The position numbers and the translations under genes are program-made. The notes under the pieces are model-generated. The model saw only the letters and a list, made by a program, of their open reading frames with translations. It ran no database searches and was not told the DNA's origin. From JAHRVQ01 sp963976815 (GTDB taxonomy: Bacteria > Pseudomonadota > Gammaproteobacteria > Pseudomonadales > Azotimanducaceae): a stretch of DNA of 64,000 nucleotides. Numbering within the stretch: the stretch's first letter is position 1; every line of letters starts with the position of its first letter. The stretch lies in NCBI GenBank assembly GCA_963976815.1, contig CAXBLU010000005.1, positions 124,001 to 188,000 of the forward strand, in the 5' to 3' direction. This document shows, in pieces, positions 1 through 9,169 of this stretch.

Positions 1-457
1 GCTTTACAAACCAAAGCAGCAGGACATTTCTTGAACAACTGGTCAGCACACCCTGGCCAAAAAACCTGACGCCAAAGTACCCGAACAACATCAACATAAA
101 CGCACCACCGCCAAGTAGTTGGCTAATGTGGTCAACAAAACTGATAAACAACACCATGGCCCCGAGCAGGAAACTCGAGGCAGTAATCATAAACCGCGCG
201 CCATAACGGTCGTACCAGCCCCCTGCTCGCGTCAGAAAGAAGGCAGACCCCACGGTGCCGAACAGGTAGGCGAGGGAAAGTTCCGTTCGAGTCAGGCCGG
301 TTACTTCGATAAACGGATCTGTGAACACCGCCATGCCCATGGTCTGGCCTGGAATGCTCATCAAAAAACCAAGGGTGCTAAAACCCCAGATCACCCAACC
401 ATAGAAAAAAGGCAGCCGTTTTGGATTGAACGGCCAATCAACCGGTAGGCGCTTCAC
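1..457 (-). CDS. MFS transporter, N-terminal part (cut by window edge)
   Basis: Reading leftward from a GTG at 457 gives 152 uninterrupted codons that run off the left edge. The protein begins VKRLPVDWPFNPKRLP, followed by a hydrophobic FYGWVIWGF helix, further membrane helices, and a GWYDRYGARF loop typical of the major facilitator superfamily between helices 2 and 3. The FYGW opening is like that of monocarboxylate-type MFS porters. The GTG shares one base with the TAG stop of the upstream sulfatase (TAGTG), so translation is probably coupled; an in-frame TGA about 11 codons upstream leaves no other plausible start. It may import the sulfatase substrate or product, but the substrate is unknown. 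Confidence 0.8.
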   Translation of the reverse strand, partial: MKRLPVDWPFNPKRLPFFYGWVIWGFSTLGFLMSIPGQTMGMAVFTDPFIEVTGLTRTELSLAYLFGTVGSAFFLTRAGGWYDRYGARFMITASSFLLGAMVLFISFVDHISQLLGGGAFMLMLFGYFGVRFFGQGVLTSCSRNVLLLWFVK

Positions 458-1926
458 TAACTCAAATCTGATGCATATTTGGTTTCAAGTGCGTCGGCGA
501 AACCGTCACGGCCGGTGCTGCGGAGTCGTGCTAGATACTCCTTCAACTGACCACGAACATGGTAAGGACCACCTTCGGCAATGACATTAAGTAATGGGTC
601 TCGACCCCGGGCAGCATTCACTAAGACGTCCGCATACCAGCCAGCTAACAAAGATTGGCCCTGGGCAACAATGTCCGGTGCCGATTGCACCAGGTTGCGA
701 GTCTCATGGGGGTCTTGTTTGATGTCGAACAACATAAGATCGTCATATAGGTGGTAGCCATCGTGCAGCGTCTGCATTAACAAATGATCGCCGAAGCGTA
801 CACCTCGCTGGCATGTCCAGGCGCCCTGGGACACCACCAGATGAGACCTGCCGCCGTCTTGCCCGGCTTTGATCGACTCAGCGATTGAAGTGCCATCCCA
901 ACTATCCGGTACTTTTTGGCCTAGCAATTCGAGAATCGTCGCAGATACATCAATCTGGTAGTGCATACCGTTATTCACCGTACCTGGGACCGTTACTCCT
1001 GGCCACCGAATCATCATCGGCACTCTACTGGTAATCTGATCTGCAGTCTGATGATCACCATATACATTGAGTTCACCCAGGGTTTCACCATGATCCGAGG
1101 AGAGGATCACGGTGGTTTCCGCGTCAATCGACAGGTCAGCCAGCAAATTAAGCAGTCGGCCCACATAATCATCAGCAACTAGGACACCGGTGTCGTAGCC
1201 ATCAAACATTCTCCGCACCATGGCCATATCATTAATCTGCTGGGGTTGGCGAGGAAAACGCTTTAGCGCCTCAACTTTAGGGGCAAACCCGCTGCATTCC
1301 TGGGCCGAGTGAGGTCCACCCTTTGCCCAGTCCGCGGCTCGTACCTCCTCCGTCAGCCAATCCGGTACTGGATCATCAGCAAAGGGCTCGCCATAGGATT
1401 CCGCTGCCCTGTAGGGTGTATGGGGATCCCACATATGAACATGCAAGAACCAATCATCACTCTGACCCTTTCTCTGGAGCCAATCCTCTGCGATGGCATA
1501 AACCTCGTCTGCGGTCTCCAGACCGTACTTACCCACGTTATGGGCCTCGTCAAAACCCGCATACCAGTGAAATGCCGAATGCCGCTGGGCAAAGGAACTG
1601 ATACTGGCTGTTTTGAGTCCCGCTCGTTTCAATCGGGTGGGAAAGCTATCTATTTGAAGGCGACTCCAAAACTCACGGCCGGCACCACCTAAATAGGGGT
1701 CCGCATCGGTCCCACCATGGTTCACGACGCCATTGTGAATGCCAAACTGCCCGGTCAATAACGCTGTGCGACTAGGTAAGCAGGGAGTATCAGATGCATG
1801 AACATTTTCGAATCGAAGACTTGAAGCTGCCAAAAGATCAATATTGGGCGAAGTATTACGGTGATAACCATAGCAACCCAGGTGGTCTGGGCGCAGGGTA
1901 TCGATGTCAATATAGAGAATTCGCAT
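457..1926 (-). CDS. Type I sulfatase
   Basis: The 489-residue protein is a formylglycine-dependent sulfatase of the alkaline-phosphatase superfamily. The N-terminus carries the metal-binding YIDIDTLRPDHLGCYGY block, and C49-L-P-S-R53 matches the CxPSR signature in which the Cys is oxidised to formylglycine. SSDHGET in the C-terminal half is the second metal-binding motif. No signal peptide is visible, so it probably acts in the cytoplasm on imported sulfate esters. A GGAG ribosome-binding site precedes the ATG. It is followed by an MFS transporter with overlapping stop and start. No formylglycine-generating enzyme is encoded in the window. The substrate cannot be read from sequence. Confidence 0.9.
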   Translation of the reverse strand: MRILYIDIDTLRPDHLGCYGYHRNTSPNIDLLAASSLRFENVHASDTPCLPSRTALLTGQFGIHNGVVNHGGTDADPYLGGAGREFWSRLQIDSFPTRLKRAGLKTASISSFAQRHSAFHWYAGFDEAHNVGKYGLETADEVYAIAEDWLQRKGQSDDWFLHVHMWDPHTPYRAAESYGEPFADDPVPDWLTEEVRAADWAKGGPHSAQECSGFAPKVEALKRFPRQPQQINDMAMVRRMFDGYDTGVLVADDYVGRLLNLLADLSIDAETTVILSSDHGETLGELNVYGDHQTADQITSRVPMMIRWPGVTVPGTVNNGMHYQIDVSATILELLGQKVPDSWDGTSIAESIKAGQDGGRSHLVVSQGAWTCQRGVRFGDHLLMQTLHDGYHLYDDLMLFDIKQDPHETRNLVQSAPDIVAQGQSLLAGWYADVLVNAARGRDPLLNVIAEGGPYHVRGQLKEYLARLRSTGRDGFADALETKYASDLS

Positions 1927-2050
1927 GGTTTGTCTCCATTACAGATCAAGGCAATGTATCAAACCCAGACTGCTCCGTCAGCGGGCACTTGATTTCAGTC
2001 CCCCGGAAAACAATAATGCGCGCCTTCAAAACAAGCAGCAAAGGTAACCC

Positions 2051-2578
2051 ATGCGACTAGATGCCATTCCTCCCGGCAACCACGCGCCAGAAGACATCAA
2101 CGTCATTATCGAAGTACCCGTAGGCGGAGAGCCCATCAAGTACGAGATGGACAAAATATCAGGCGCACTTTTTGTGGATCGGTATCTATATACCTCCATG
2201 CGCTACCCCGGCAATTACGGATTTGTGCCCAATACCCTCTCGGATGATGGTGACCCCGTTGACGTGATTGTCGCAAGCACCCGGGCCATTACACCTGGCG
2301 CGGTGATGAATTGCCGGCCGATTGGCGTATTGAAAATGTCCGATGAGGCTGGTGGTGATGAGAAGATTCTTGCCGTGCCAACCAACAAGCTCACACGCCG
2401 GTATGAAAATGTTCACAACTATACTGATCTACCTCAAATTACCCTGGATCAGATTAAGCACTTCTTTGAACACTACAAAGATCTAGAAACAGAGAAATGG
2501 GTCAAAGTAGACGGTTGGGGTGACGCCGAGGAAGCGAAAAAGCTAATTTTAGAAGCAATCGCTCGTTACGCACACTGA
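2051..2578 (+). CDS. ppa: Inorganic pyrophosphatase
   Basis: The protein is a family I soluble pyrophosphatase of 175 residues, the usual length for bacterial hexameric enzymes. It hydrolyses the pyrophosphate released by biosynthetic and acyl-CoA-activating reactions in the cytoplasm. The signature DDGDPVDV is present, as are the upstream YPGNYGFVPNT substrate block and the C-terminal KWVKVDGW segment. AAGG precedes the ATG. It is divergent from the sulfatase and its end overlaps the convergent STAS-like gene by 13 bases. Confidence 0.97.
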   Translation: MRLDAIPPGNHAPEDINVIIEVPVGGEPIKYEMDKISGALFVDRYLYTSMRYPGNYGFVPNTLSDDGDPVDVIVASTRAITPGAVMNCRPIGVLKMSDEAGGDEKILAVPTNKLTRRYENVHNYTDLPQITLDQIKHFFEHYKDLETEKWVKVDGWGDAEEAKKLILEAIARYAH

Positions 2579-2937
2579 GACTGCTTTTGTCGATCTGACA
2601 AATAGGCTGACGCGTCAGCCTTCGTTTTGTAGACGCGAAACTGTTCGTTAAACGCATAACTATGGATAACCCGCATCATGCCAAATATGAGCGGGTTATC
2701 TGAATAGATTGCAGCCTTACGGGCATAAGCCACAAAACCGGGTGAAACAGCCCTGCAATCGTTATGGCTCAAATTAAAAGCAATAAGACCGGAGCCATCG
2801 ATCATTAATCGATCAAATCCATTCTGGACAAACAGATGTTCCATCTCCAGAAAACATCGACGCCAGGATTCGAGCTCCACTTCACCTTCCAGGGTAAGCA
2901 CAACCAAATTATCAACGGTGACATAGCGGTAACGCAT
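2566..2937 (-). CDS. STAS/SpoIIAA-like small protein
   Basis: This 123-residue cytoplasmic protein alternates predicted strands and helices (RYVTVDNLVVLTLEGEV, then a helix ESWRRCFLEMEHLF, then DRLMIDGSGL), a pattern like the SpoIIAA/STAS-like fold. I do not recognise a named family with certainty. An AGGAG ribosome-binding site lies just before the ATG. Its 3' end overlaps ppa. It resembles, in size and pattern only, the protein at 24250-24594. A regulatory or membrane-peripheral role is an inference from the fold. Confidence 0.6.
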   Translation of the reverse strand: MRYRYVTVDNLVVLTLEGEVELESWRRCFLEMEHLFVQNGFDRLMIDGSGLIAFNLSHNDCRAVSPGFVAYARKAAIYSDNPLIFGMMRVIHSYAFNEQFRVYKTKADASAYLSDRQKQSQCA

Positions 2938-3143
2938 AGAAAACTCCTCTTACTGTAGAGAAGTCTAAACCGCAATTCAGATTGCACTAGCCATCCCGCG
3001 CAAACCCTCAATTCATTTTTGATGGGATGGCGAGTTGATAAGCACGCTGGATCAGCGTGTGATAATAATGAAATCGAATATCAATTATTTTTCATTCTTA
3101 TTGCGTTTAATGGATTATAGCGAGAGGCTGTCTGTTTACTATT

Positions 3144-4079
3144 TTGGCATTACGAAACGGGCTAAAGACGTTGCAGTTGTTACAAAAAACAAACACTTAT
3201 CAGCCGGAGGAGCACGCGGATCCGTGCCTGCTGGGTAGCCTAAAACTTCTGGGTCATGGTCATCCTATTGGTACAGTAAAATCCTGCGTTAGCACACAGG
3301 GCTTCATCGCGCGAAGGGAAACCTTTACCACCACGTTAGAAGAAGGTGAACTCAGAGACGACTGGATCACTTTCAGCTTGCGCGACCAAAGTACCGCAGA
3401 CTTTTTCACGCAAGGCAAGCGAGTCACTTCAATCGAAACTATGGCGATTGTTACCGGCCATAAACAACTTCGGCAGATCACCCTCCCCGATACCGTCGCT
3501 TACACCTTTGGGATTAAAAACCGTCTGCTAAAACGAGATCCACGTCTTGACCTCTTAGGCATAAAAATACCCGCCCACCACTGTATTATAAAAATTAGAG
3601 ACTCACTGCGACACAATGTCATTTCCAAATTAGAGCTACTCCTCAATGCTGATCTAGAGGATCAAGAGTTTCATATGGAGCTGACGGATCTCGCAACAAC
3701 ACTGATCTCTTCCACGTCGCTCAATGAGGTCTATGAAACTGCATCGAGTCGAAGTCGAATTGTGGCTCGCGCCGCGGAAGCAATCCGTCATGCGGACCCT
3801 AGAAATTTAAGTCCCACAGTTGTGGCAAAACTCTCATTCACCAGCGTGCGAACGCTGGAATACGCGTTTCAGGAAGTGCTGGTTATGACTCCAAAGCAAT
3901 ACATCGATTTTTACCGAATTAATTTACTCCGTGAGCGGATTATCGCAACGCCACAAATTCCACTGCTGCAACTCGGAGACGAGGTCGGTCTGCCCCACCT
4001 TGGAAATCTCAGCAGAAACTACAAACAACTTTATGGCGAAACGCCATCGGGAACAAAAAAACGTTTGGCGAGGCTGTAA
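3144..4079 (+). CDS. AraC-family transcriptional regulator
   Basis: The C-terminal 100 residues form the double helix-turn-helix of AraC/XylS regulators (SVRTLEYAFQEVLVMTPKQY, then LSRNYKQLYGETPSGTKKR). The N-terminal 200 residues presumably sense a ligand but match no effector domain I can name. The start is uncertain: the frame offers only TTG codons (3144, 3171, 3177) before the conserved part, with no strong ribosome-binding site at 3144. Its TAA stop is directly followed by the ATG of a second AraC gene. The pair points toward the monooxygenase on the opposite strand and may regulate it. Confidence 0.8.
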   Translation: MALRNGLKTLQLLQKTNTYQPEEHADPCLLGSLKLLGHGHPIGTVKSCVSTQGFIARRETFTTTLEEGELRDDWITFSLRDQSTADFFTQGKRVTSIETMAIVTGHKQLRQITLPDTVAYTFGIKNRLLKRDPRLDLLGIKIPAHHCIIKIRDSLRHNVISKLELLLNADLEDQEFHMELTDLATTLISSTSLNEVYETASSRSRIVARAAEAIRHADPRNLSPTVVAKLSFTSVRTLEYAFQEVLVMTPKQYIDFYRINLLRERIIATPQIPLLQLGDEVGLPHLGNLSRNYKQLYGETPSGTKKRLARL

Positions 4080-4967
4080 ATGGTGCAGGCCGCCATTGAA
4101 ACGCAAACCATCGTAGAGCCTGGTATTAACGCTAATCACTTCGGTGAAATTGAGTACCACTTAATAAACCGAAATGGTGGGAATCAAGTTGCCCGTACAG
4201 ACCGGTTAACGTCAAAAAGCACAGACTTTTGCCACATTAAGCTCAAGTCCTCTGCAATTGTTCAGATCAGACCCAGAGAAGATACAATTTCAGTTGCACT
4301 AAAACCCATCCAGCCAACGGGAGTAGGCCCATTCACCTGCAGCAAAGAGGATCTGTTAGGTATATCCGCTGTGAGCCATACAACGCCGTTGTGGTCTGCG
4401 GAACTTCCCGGCACCCAACTATTTTGTCTCAGCGTGAAAAGATCGTTGCTAGCCAAGCATGCATTCGACATTGTGGACACGTCAGTATTGGAAACAATGC
4501 GGTTTTTGACTTTAGATAGTGAACGCTCGGAACTACTGAAAAAGAAGCTAAAACAACTCTTGTGCGGCACAGACTCGACCCAGGCACTTGATATCCGTTT
4601 GGCGCATCTACTCTTGAGTATTTGCGAGATTGTTCAACATACAGCGGATACGACTCGACAAACGTCAGCGGAAAAATTATGGCAAAGCTTACGTAACACT
4701 GAGCCCCATGAAATCAGCATTCCGCGGCTTCAAAGCGAATGCGAATTATCTGAGAACCAACTTAATCACCTCTTTAAGCGGGCCACTGGTCTAAGCTCTC
4801 GACAGTTTGTTGCCAACTACCGCCTAAACTGTATACGTCAGTCGCTACTGGACAGTCGGCAGAGCTTTTCTGATTGTGTTGCGATGTATGCCTATGGTTC
4901 TCCCGACCAACTCTACAAGGCTTATCGACGGCTTTTTCATGACGAGCCACCACTTAACAGTCGTTAG
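4080..4967 (+). CDS. AraC-family transcriptional regulator (second of a tandem pair)
   Basis: The 295-residue protein ends in an AraC helix-turn-helix domain (SENQLNHLFKRATGLSSRQF and SPDQLYKAYRRLFHDEPP). The N-terminal part shares the general layout of the preceding protein but little obvious identity. The ATG begins directly after the upstream stop codon (TAAATG), so the two are almost certainly cotranscribed and coupled. The 3' end overlaps the convergent monooxygenase gene by 4 bases. The tandem suggests either duplicated sensors or a heteromeric regulator; both ideas are inference. Confidence 0.82.
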   Translation: MVQAAIETQTIVEPGINANHFGEIEYHLINRNGGNQVARTDRLTSKSTDFCHIKLKSSAIVQIRPREDTISVALKPIQPTGVGPFTCSKEDLLGISAVSHTTPLWSAELPGTQLFCLSVKRSLLAKHAFDIVDTSVLETMRFLTLDSERSELLKKKLKQLLCGTDSTQALDIRLAHLLLSICEIVQHTADTTRQTSAEKLWQSLRNTEPHEISIPRLQSECELSENQLNHLFKRATGLSSRQFVANYRLNCIRQSLLDSRQSFSDCVAMYAYGSPDQLYKAYRRLFHDEPPLNSR

Positions 4968-6577
4968 GCAGGCAATCGATTTTGCATAACAAAGCCGTCG
5001 TAACCCTTGGCTACGACGGCATCACATTTTTCGACATAGGCAGGAAAACCGCCAACATAGGGCATAAACACCCTTGGTTTTCCGGGTACATTAGCACCCA
5101 GATACCAGGAGTTACATTTCGGAAACAACGTTAACTCTGAAATCGAGTTGTTATGCTCTACCCAGGCATCTTCAGCCGCTAATTCCGCTTCGATATAATT
5201 CATTTTGTTAAATCGCATGTGATTAATGCACCGATTAATCCAGTTAACATGCTGTTCGATAGATACAACCATGTTGGTTAATACCGAAGGGCTTCCGGGC
5301 CCAGAAATCGTAAACAGATTGGGAAACCCATGGGTTTGCAAGCCCAGGTAAGTTCGCGGGCCAGCTTCCCACTTCTCCCTCAGCGGCTGTCCATTACGAC
5401 CTTTGATATCAATACTGAGAAGGCTGCCGGTCATGGCATCAAATCCAGTCGCAAAAACAATTACATCAAATTCGTATTCTTGACCGTTGGTCACCAACCC
5501 CTTCTCGGTAATTTTCTCAATGGGATGCTCCTTAACGCTCACCAACGTCACACTGTCGCGATTGAAGGTTTCAAAATACCCCGTATCAACACACAAGCGC
5601 TTACAACCAATAACCTGATCTGGGCAGAGTAGTTCCGCTGTATCAGAATCATTAACGATCGAACGTATCTTGTCTCGAACATAATCGGCAGCAAATTTAT
5701 TGTGTTCATCACTGGCCCCAAGATCAGCAAAGGAGTTTAAAAAGTGGAAGCCACCGAGCGCCCATTTTTCATTAAAGCGAACCTGACGCTTTTCCGCATC
5801 AGCATCGACAATCGAATCCTGATAGCGGGTCCAACGTCCGCCAAAGCCACCAAAAGTCTCATTATTAATCTTTCTAAAATGCGTGTAGTCGGACTTGATC
5901 TGCTCCACAAATTTAGGCGACAGGGAACCGTTGTGGGCCGGAATCGAGAAGTTCGCGGTACGCTGGAACACCGTCAGGGTTTCCGCCTGTTCTGCGATCA
6001 CGGGAATGGATTGAATAGCGGAGGACCCCGTGCCGACAACCGCAACACGTTTACCTGAAAAGTCGACGCCATCTTTCGGCCATAGGCCTGTATGAAACCA
6101 TTCCCCGTTAAAATCACCCAGACCTTCGAAGTCCGGCAGATTAGTTGAGGACAAGCAACCCGTGGCCATTACGCACCACTGGGCAGAATACTGCTCACCT
6201 TTGTCGGTTGTGACAAGCCAACGGCTGGAAGGCTCTTCAAACACGGCACTTGCCACCACCGTTTCAAACTGAATATGGGGGCGAAGATCAAATCGATCCG
6301 CAACGTGATTCGCGTACTTAAGAATTTCCGGCTGGGGCGCATATCGCTCCTGCCACTCCCACTCTTGCTGCAAGTCATCATCAAACTGGTAGGAGTACTC
6401 CATACTTTCGATGTCACAGCGAGCTCCAGGGTAACGATTCCAGAACCAGGTACCACCTACCCCATCACCCCGCTCGAAGGCCTGGACGGCAAGCCCTTCG
6501 CCCCGTAGCTTATGCAACATGTACATACCGGCAAAACCTGCACCGACCACAACTACGTCTACTTCTTTGATTGTCAC
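4964..6577 (-). CDS. FAD-dependent monooxygenase, Baeyer-Villiger type
   Basis: The 537-residue protein inserts one oxygen atom into a ketone or related substrate using NADPH and FAD. The FAD Rossmann motif is GAGFAG at residues 12-17, followed by GGTWFWNRYPGARCD. The type I Baeyer-Villiger fingerprint FxGxxxHxxxWP is complete at residues 156-167 (FNGEWFHTGLWP). The NADPH Rossmann motif GTGSSA and the late FATGFD motif are also present. Length matches cyclohexanone-monooxygenase-like enzymes. The start is GTG at 6577. Neighbouring convergent AraC genes may control it. Cyclic ketones, steroids or terpenoids are possible substrates. Confidence 0.9.
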   Translation of the reverse strand: MTIKEVDVVVVGAGFAGMYMLHKLRGEGLAVQAFERGDGVGGTWFWNRYPGARCDIESMEYSYQFDDDLQQEWEWQERYAPQPEILKYANHVADRFDLRPHIQFETVVASAVFEEPSSRWLVTTDKGEQYSAQWCVMATGCLSSTNLPDFEGLGDFNGEWFHTGLWPKDGVDFSGKRVAVVGTGSSAIQSIPVIAEQAETLTVFQRTANFSIPAHNGSLSPKFVEQIKSDYTHFRKINNETFGGFGGRWTRYQDSIVDADAEKRQVRFNEKWALGGFHFLNSFADLGASDEHNKFAADYVRDKIRSIVNDSDTAELLCPDQVIGCKRLCVDTGYFETFNRDSVTLVSVKEHPIEKITEKGLVTNGQEYEFDVIVFATGFDAMTGSLLSIDIKGRNGQPLREKWEAGPRTYLGLQTHGFPNLFTISGPGSPSVLTNMVVSIEQHVNWINRCINHMRFNKMNYIEAELAAEDAWVEHNNSISELTLFPKCNSWYLGANVPGKPRVFMPYVGGFPAYVEKCDAVVAKGYDGFVMQNRLPA

Positions 6578-6685
6578 TTAATTTGCCGCCTGGCTGGATA
6601 ATTCTGGGCGCGATTAAACCAAAAAACCGCCCCAGCTTCACCTCTGTAAACAGCAACAGTTCAAAAAAGCCACGGAGCTGACACA

Positions 6686-6702
6686 GGTCAAGGCTATTGA
6701 CC
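6686..6702. promoter_or_regulatory. Inverted repeat between monooxygenase and Lon-like gene
   Basis: GGTCAA and TTGACC are perfect inverted arms around a 5-base centre (GGCTA). The site lies in the 172 bases between the divergent monooxygenase start and the leader ORF. It could be an operator for either gene. No cognate regulator is identified and chance occurrence is possible. Confidence 0.25.
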
Positions 6703-6749
6703 ACCTGAGCTGTTACCCTCAGTCTGTTAATCCATCAAGGAGCAGTGCC

Positions 6750-6797
6750 ATGCAAGCGGACAAGTTGACTCACCTTAAGGATGTTAGATACCCGTGA
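6750..6797 (+). CDS. 15-residue leader ORF overlapping the Lon-like start
   Basis: ATG at 6750 opens a 15-codon frame (MQADKLTHLKDVRYP) preceded by a strong ribosome-binding site AAGGAG (6737-6742) at 7-base spacing. Its TGA stop (6795-6797) overlaps the GTG start of the Lon-like gene as GTGA. The Lon-like start itself has only a weaker AAGGA about 12 bases upstream. The arrangement suggests translational coupling from the leader peptide. No homology can be claimed for so short a peptide. Confidence 0.45.
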   Translation: MQADKLTHLKDVRYP

Positions 6798-9169
6798 AAC
6801 AGACACTTCCGATCGAAGCTGCGGCCACCCGCTGGGTCTGCCCCCCTACCGCGCTTGGCTTTACCAGTACGGCTGAATTAACACCGGAAGAACGTATTCT
6901 GGGTCAAGAGGATGCGGTTGAAGCCTTGAGTTTTGGGCTTGAAAATCGTCTCAAGGGCTACAACATCTTCGTTCGCGGCCTATCGGGATTTGGTCGTATG
7001 GGCCTGATTCATCAGATGATTGAGGAGACGGATTTAAGACCCTCAAAATCCCCAGATGTTTGTTATGTCCACAACTTCACCAGTCCCGACCAGCCCATGT
7101 TGTTGAGTTTGCCCCAGGGCAACGGTGAGGCGTTTAGGGCGGCAATGGATGACTTTGCCAGCTTCACCACAACGGATCTACCTGAATACCTCACGTCAGA
7201 TCTGGTGAAGAGCCGACAAAAAACCCTGATGGCCTCCAGTCAGGAGCAACTCAAAGCGGTTGGCAAACCCTTTGAGGAGGAGCTCCAGCAGGCAAACCTC
7301 GCCCTGGTACCCATGCAGGTCGGACAAAACACTGTGCCCGTTATTCTGCCGGTTATCGAGAATAAACCCATCCAGTTTGAAGCCCTTCAACAGTTACTGC
7401 TGGATGGGAAGATCAGCCAGGATGCCTTCGACGCCCTGATCAAAAAAATTGGCGAATTTGAATCTCGATTCAATGAGTTAAGTGAGCAAATAGAAGCGGT
7501 CCAGGTCGAACAGCGGAAAATACTACGGGAGTTTTTTACCTCTGAGGCCAGAGGCTTTGTGAACGCCCACATGAGTCAAATTAAGGTCAAGTTTAACTCC
7601 CCCCAGGTCGCAGAATTTCTCGAACTCGCCCTCGACGATCTGATCACCCACCGCCTCAGCCCCGAGGCGATGGCTACGGACTTCTCACGACTTTACCGGG
7701 TAAACCTGATGAGCGCTCGCAAAAAGCAGACAGCGCCCCCGGTGATTAGCGTCAGCACACCGAGCATGGCTAATCTCTTTGGCAAGATTGACCGGGAGAT
7801 AAGTCCCGGCGGGAATACCATGGTGTCCGACCATCTGATGATTACCCCGGGTGCATTACTCGAAGCAGATGGTGGCTTTCTTGTTCTGGAGGCCCAGGAC
7901 GTCCTGACGGAACCAGGCGCGTGGCCCACCCTGCTACGCACCCTACGAACGGGTTTTTTGGAAATTAGCAATTTTGAAAACGCCTCACCCTGGGGTATAC
8001 CCCAGCTACGTCCCCAGGCTATTCCGATTGATGTCAAAGTTGTGCTTGTCGGGGATCCCAATATTTACTATCTGCTCGATGCTAACGAACCCCGTTTTGC
8101 GGGCCTGTTCAAAGTTCTGGCGGACTTCAGCGATACAATTCCAAGAGACAAAAACGGATTTAGGGCTTACGCCAATGTGCTAGCGAGGCTGGTAAAACGA
8201 GATGGATTGCTCCACTTTTCAGCCGCTGCCGTAGCCAAACTGGTCGAACATGGCGCACGAATATGCGCTCAACAAAAACAGCTCACGAGCCGATTTGGCA
8301 GAATTTCAGATATCGCCAGGGAAGCTTCATTTATAGCCCAAAAAGCCAATGGTCAAATGGTCGAAGCTGCCCATGTTTCAGCGAGTATTGCTCGCTCCAA
8401 GCGGCGGGCGGACTTACCGGCACGAAGATTCCGCCGAATGATCGCAGAACGCACCTTACGGGTTGATGTCTCCGGCAATAGCATAGGTCAAGTAAATGGG
8501 CTCGCGGTGACCAGCGCCGGGCCACTTACCTATGGATTTCCGTCTCGCATTACTGCATCGATTGGTCCGGGCAGTGCAGGTGCCGTCAATATTGAGCGAG
8601 AATCATCGTTATCGGGCTCCGTCCATACCAAGGGATTTCTCATCCTCAGCGGATTGCTGCGATACCTTTTAAAGCTACAACATCCAATGGCGTTTTCCGC
8701 GTCAATCGCATTTGAGCAGACCTACGGAGGAATAGATGGTGATTCAGCCTCCGGTGCAGAATTTTGTTGCCTGATTAGCGCCCTAACCGGTCTACCGATG
8801 AGACAGGATCTGGCAATGACCGGTGCTATCGACCAGAAAGGCAACATACTGCCCATTGGCGCCGTCACAGAGAAAGTTGAAGGCTTCTATGACGCCTGTA
8901 AGGCTGTGAATTTCACCGGGACCCAGGGCGTGGTGATCCCCCTCGCGAATGCGGGAGAACTGATGCTCCGGGAAGACGTGGTTGAAGCGATTCAGAACCA
9001 ACAGTTTTCCGTCTATGCCATCGATAGCATTGCTGAGGCATTGAGCCTCTTTATGGACAAACCCGCGGGAGAACTACACGAGGCCAGCTACGCACCGGCT
9101 ACAATTCTCTCGATTGCCCAGGAAAAAGCCCACAGCTACTGGGAAGTGAGCCGCAGCAAACCAACCTGA
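6794..9169 (+). CDS. Lon-like (LonB-type) AAA+ protease
   Basis: The 791-residue protein joins an AAA+ region to a Lon-type Ser-Lys protease domain. The protease dyad is S651 in DGDSAS and K694 in TEKVEG; the 43-residue spacing equals that of Escherichia coli Lon. An ADGGFLVLEAQDVL segment near residue 355 fits the Walker B and sensor region of this family. The Walker A position reads GLSGFGRMG (residues 62-70), with Arg and Met where Lys and Ser/Thr are expected, so ATP binding there is doubtful. There is no classic Lon substrate-binding N-domain. It belongs to the YcbZ/LonB-like family of cytoplasmic proteases. The start is GTG. Confidence 0.88.
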   Translation: MKQTLPIEAAATRWVCPPTALGFTSTAELTPEERILGQEDAVEALSFGLENRLKGYNIFVRGLSGFGRMGLIHQMIEETDLRPSKSPDVCYVHNFTSPDQPMLLSLPQGNGEAFRAAMDDFASFTTTDLPEYLTSDLVKSRQKTLMASSQEQLKAVGKPFEEELQQANLALVPMQVGQNTVPVILPVIENKPIQFEALQQLLLDGKISQDAFDALIKKIGEFESRFNELSEQIEAVQVEQRKILREFFTSEARGFVNAHMSQIKVKFNSPQVAEFLELALDDLITHRLSPEAMATDFSRLYRVNLMSARKKQTAPPVISVSTPSMANLFGKIDREISPGGNTMVSDHLMITPGALLEADGGFLVLEAQDVLTEPGAWPTLLRTLRTGFLEISNFENASPWGIPQLRPQAIPIDVKVVLVGDPNIYYLLDANEPRFAGLFKVLADFSDTIPRDKNGFRAYANVLARLVKRDGLLHFSAAAVAKLVEHGARICAQQKQLTSRFGRISDIAREASFIAQKANGQMVEAAHVSASIARSKRRADLPARRFRRMIAERTLRVDVSGNSIGQVNGLAVTSAGPLTYGFPSRITASIGPGSAGAVNIERESSLSGSVHTKGFLILSGLLRYLLKLQHPMAFSASIAFEQTYGGIDGDSASGAEFCCLISALTGLPMRQDLAMTGAIDQKGNILPIGAVTEKVEGFYDACKAVNFTGTQGVVIPLANAGELMLREDVVEAIQNQQFSVYAIDSIAEALSLFMDKPAGELHEASYAPATILSIAQEKAHSYWEVSRSKPT

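Noticed and set aside
119..448. Plus-strand 109-codon frame at the left edge
   Set aside because: The minus strand here encodes a clear MFS membrane protein that runs off the window; the plus frame has no recognisable features and is its shadow.
3035..3238. 67-codon frame overlapping the start of the first AraC gene, possibly a frameshifted N-terminus
   Set aside because: Its residues do not resemble an AraC N-terminal domain and it ends just after the conserved frame begins, so I see no evidence for a frameshift.
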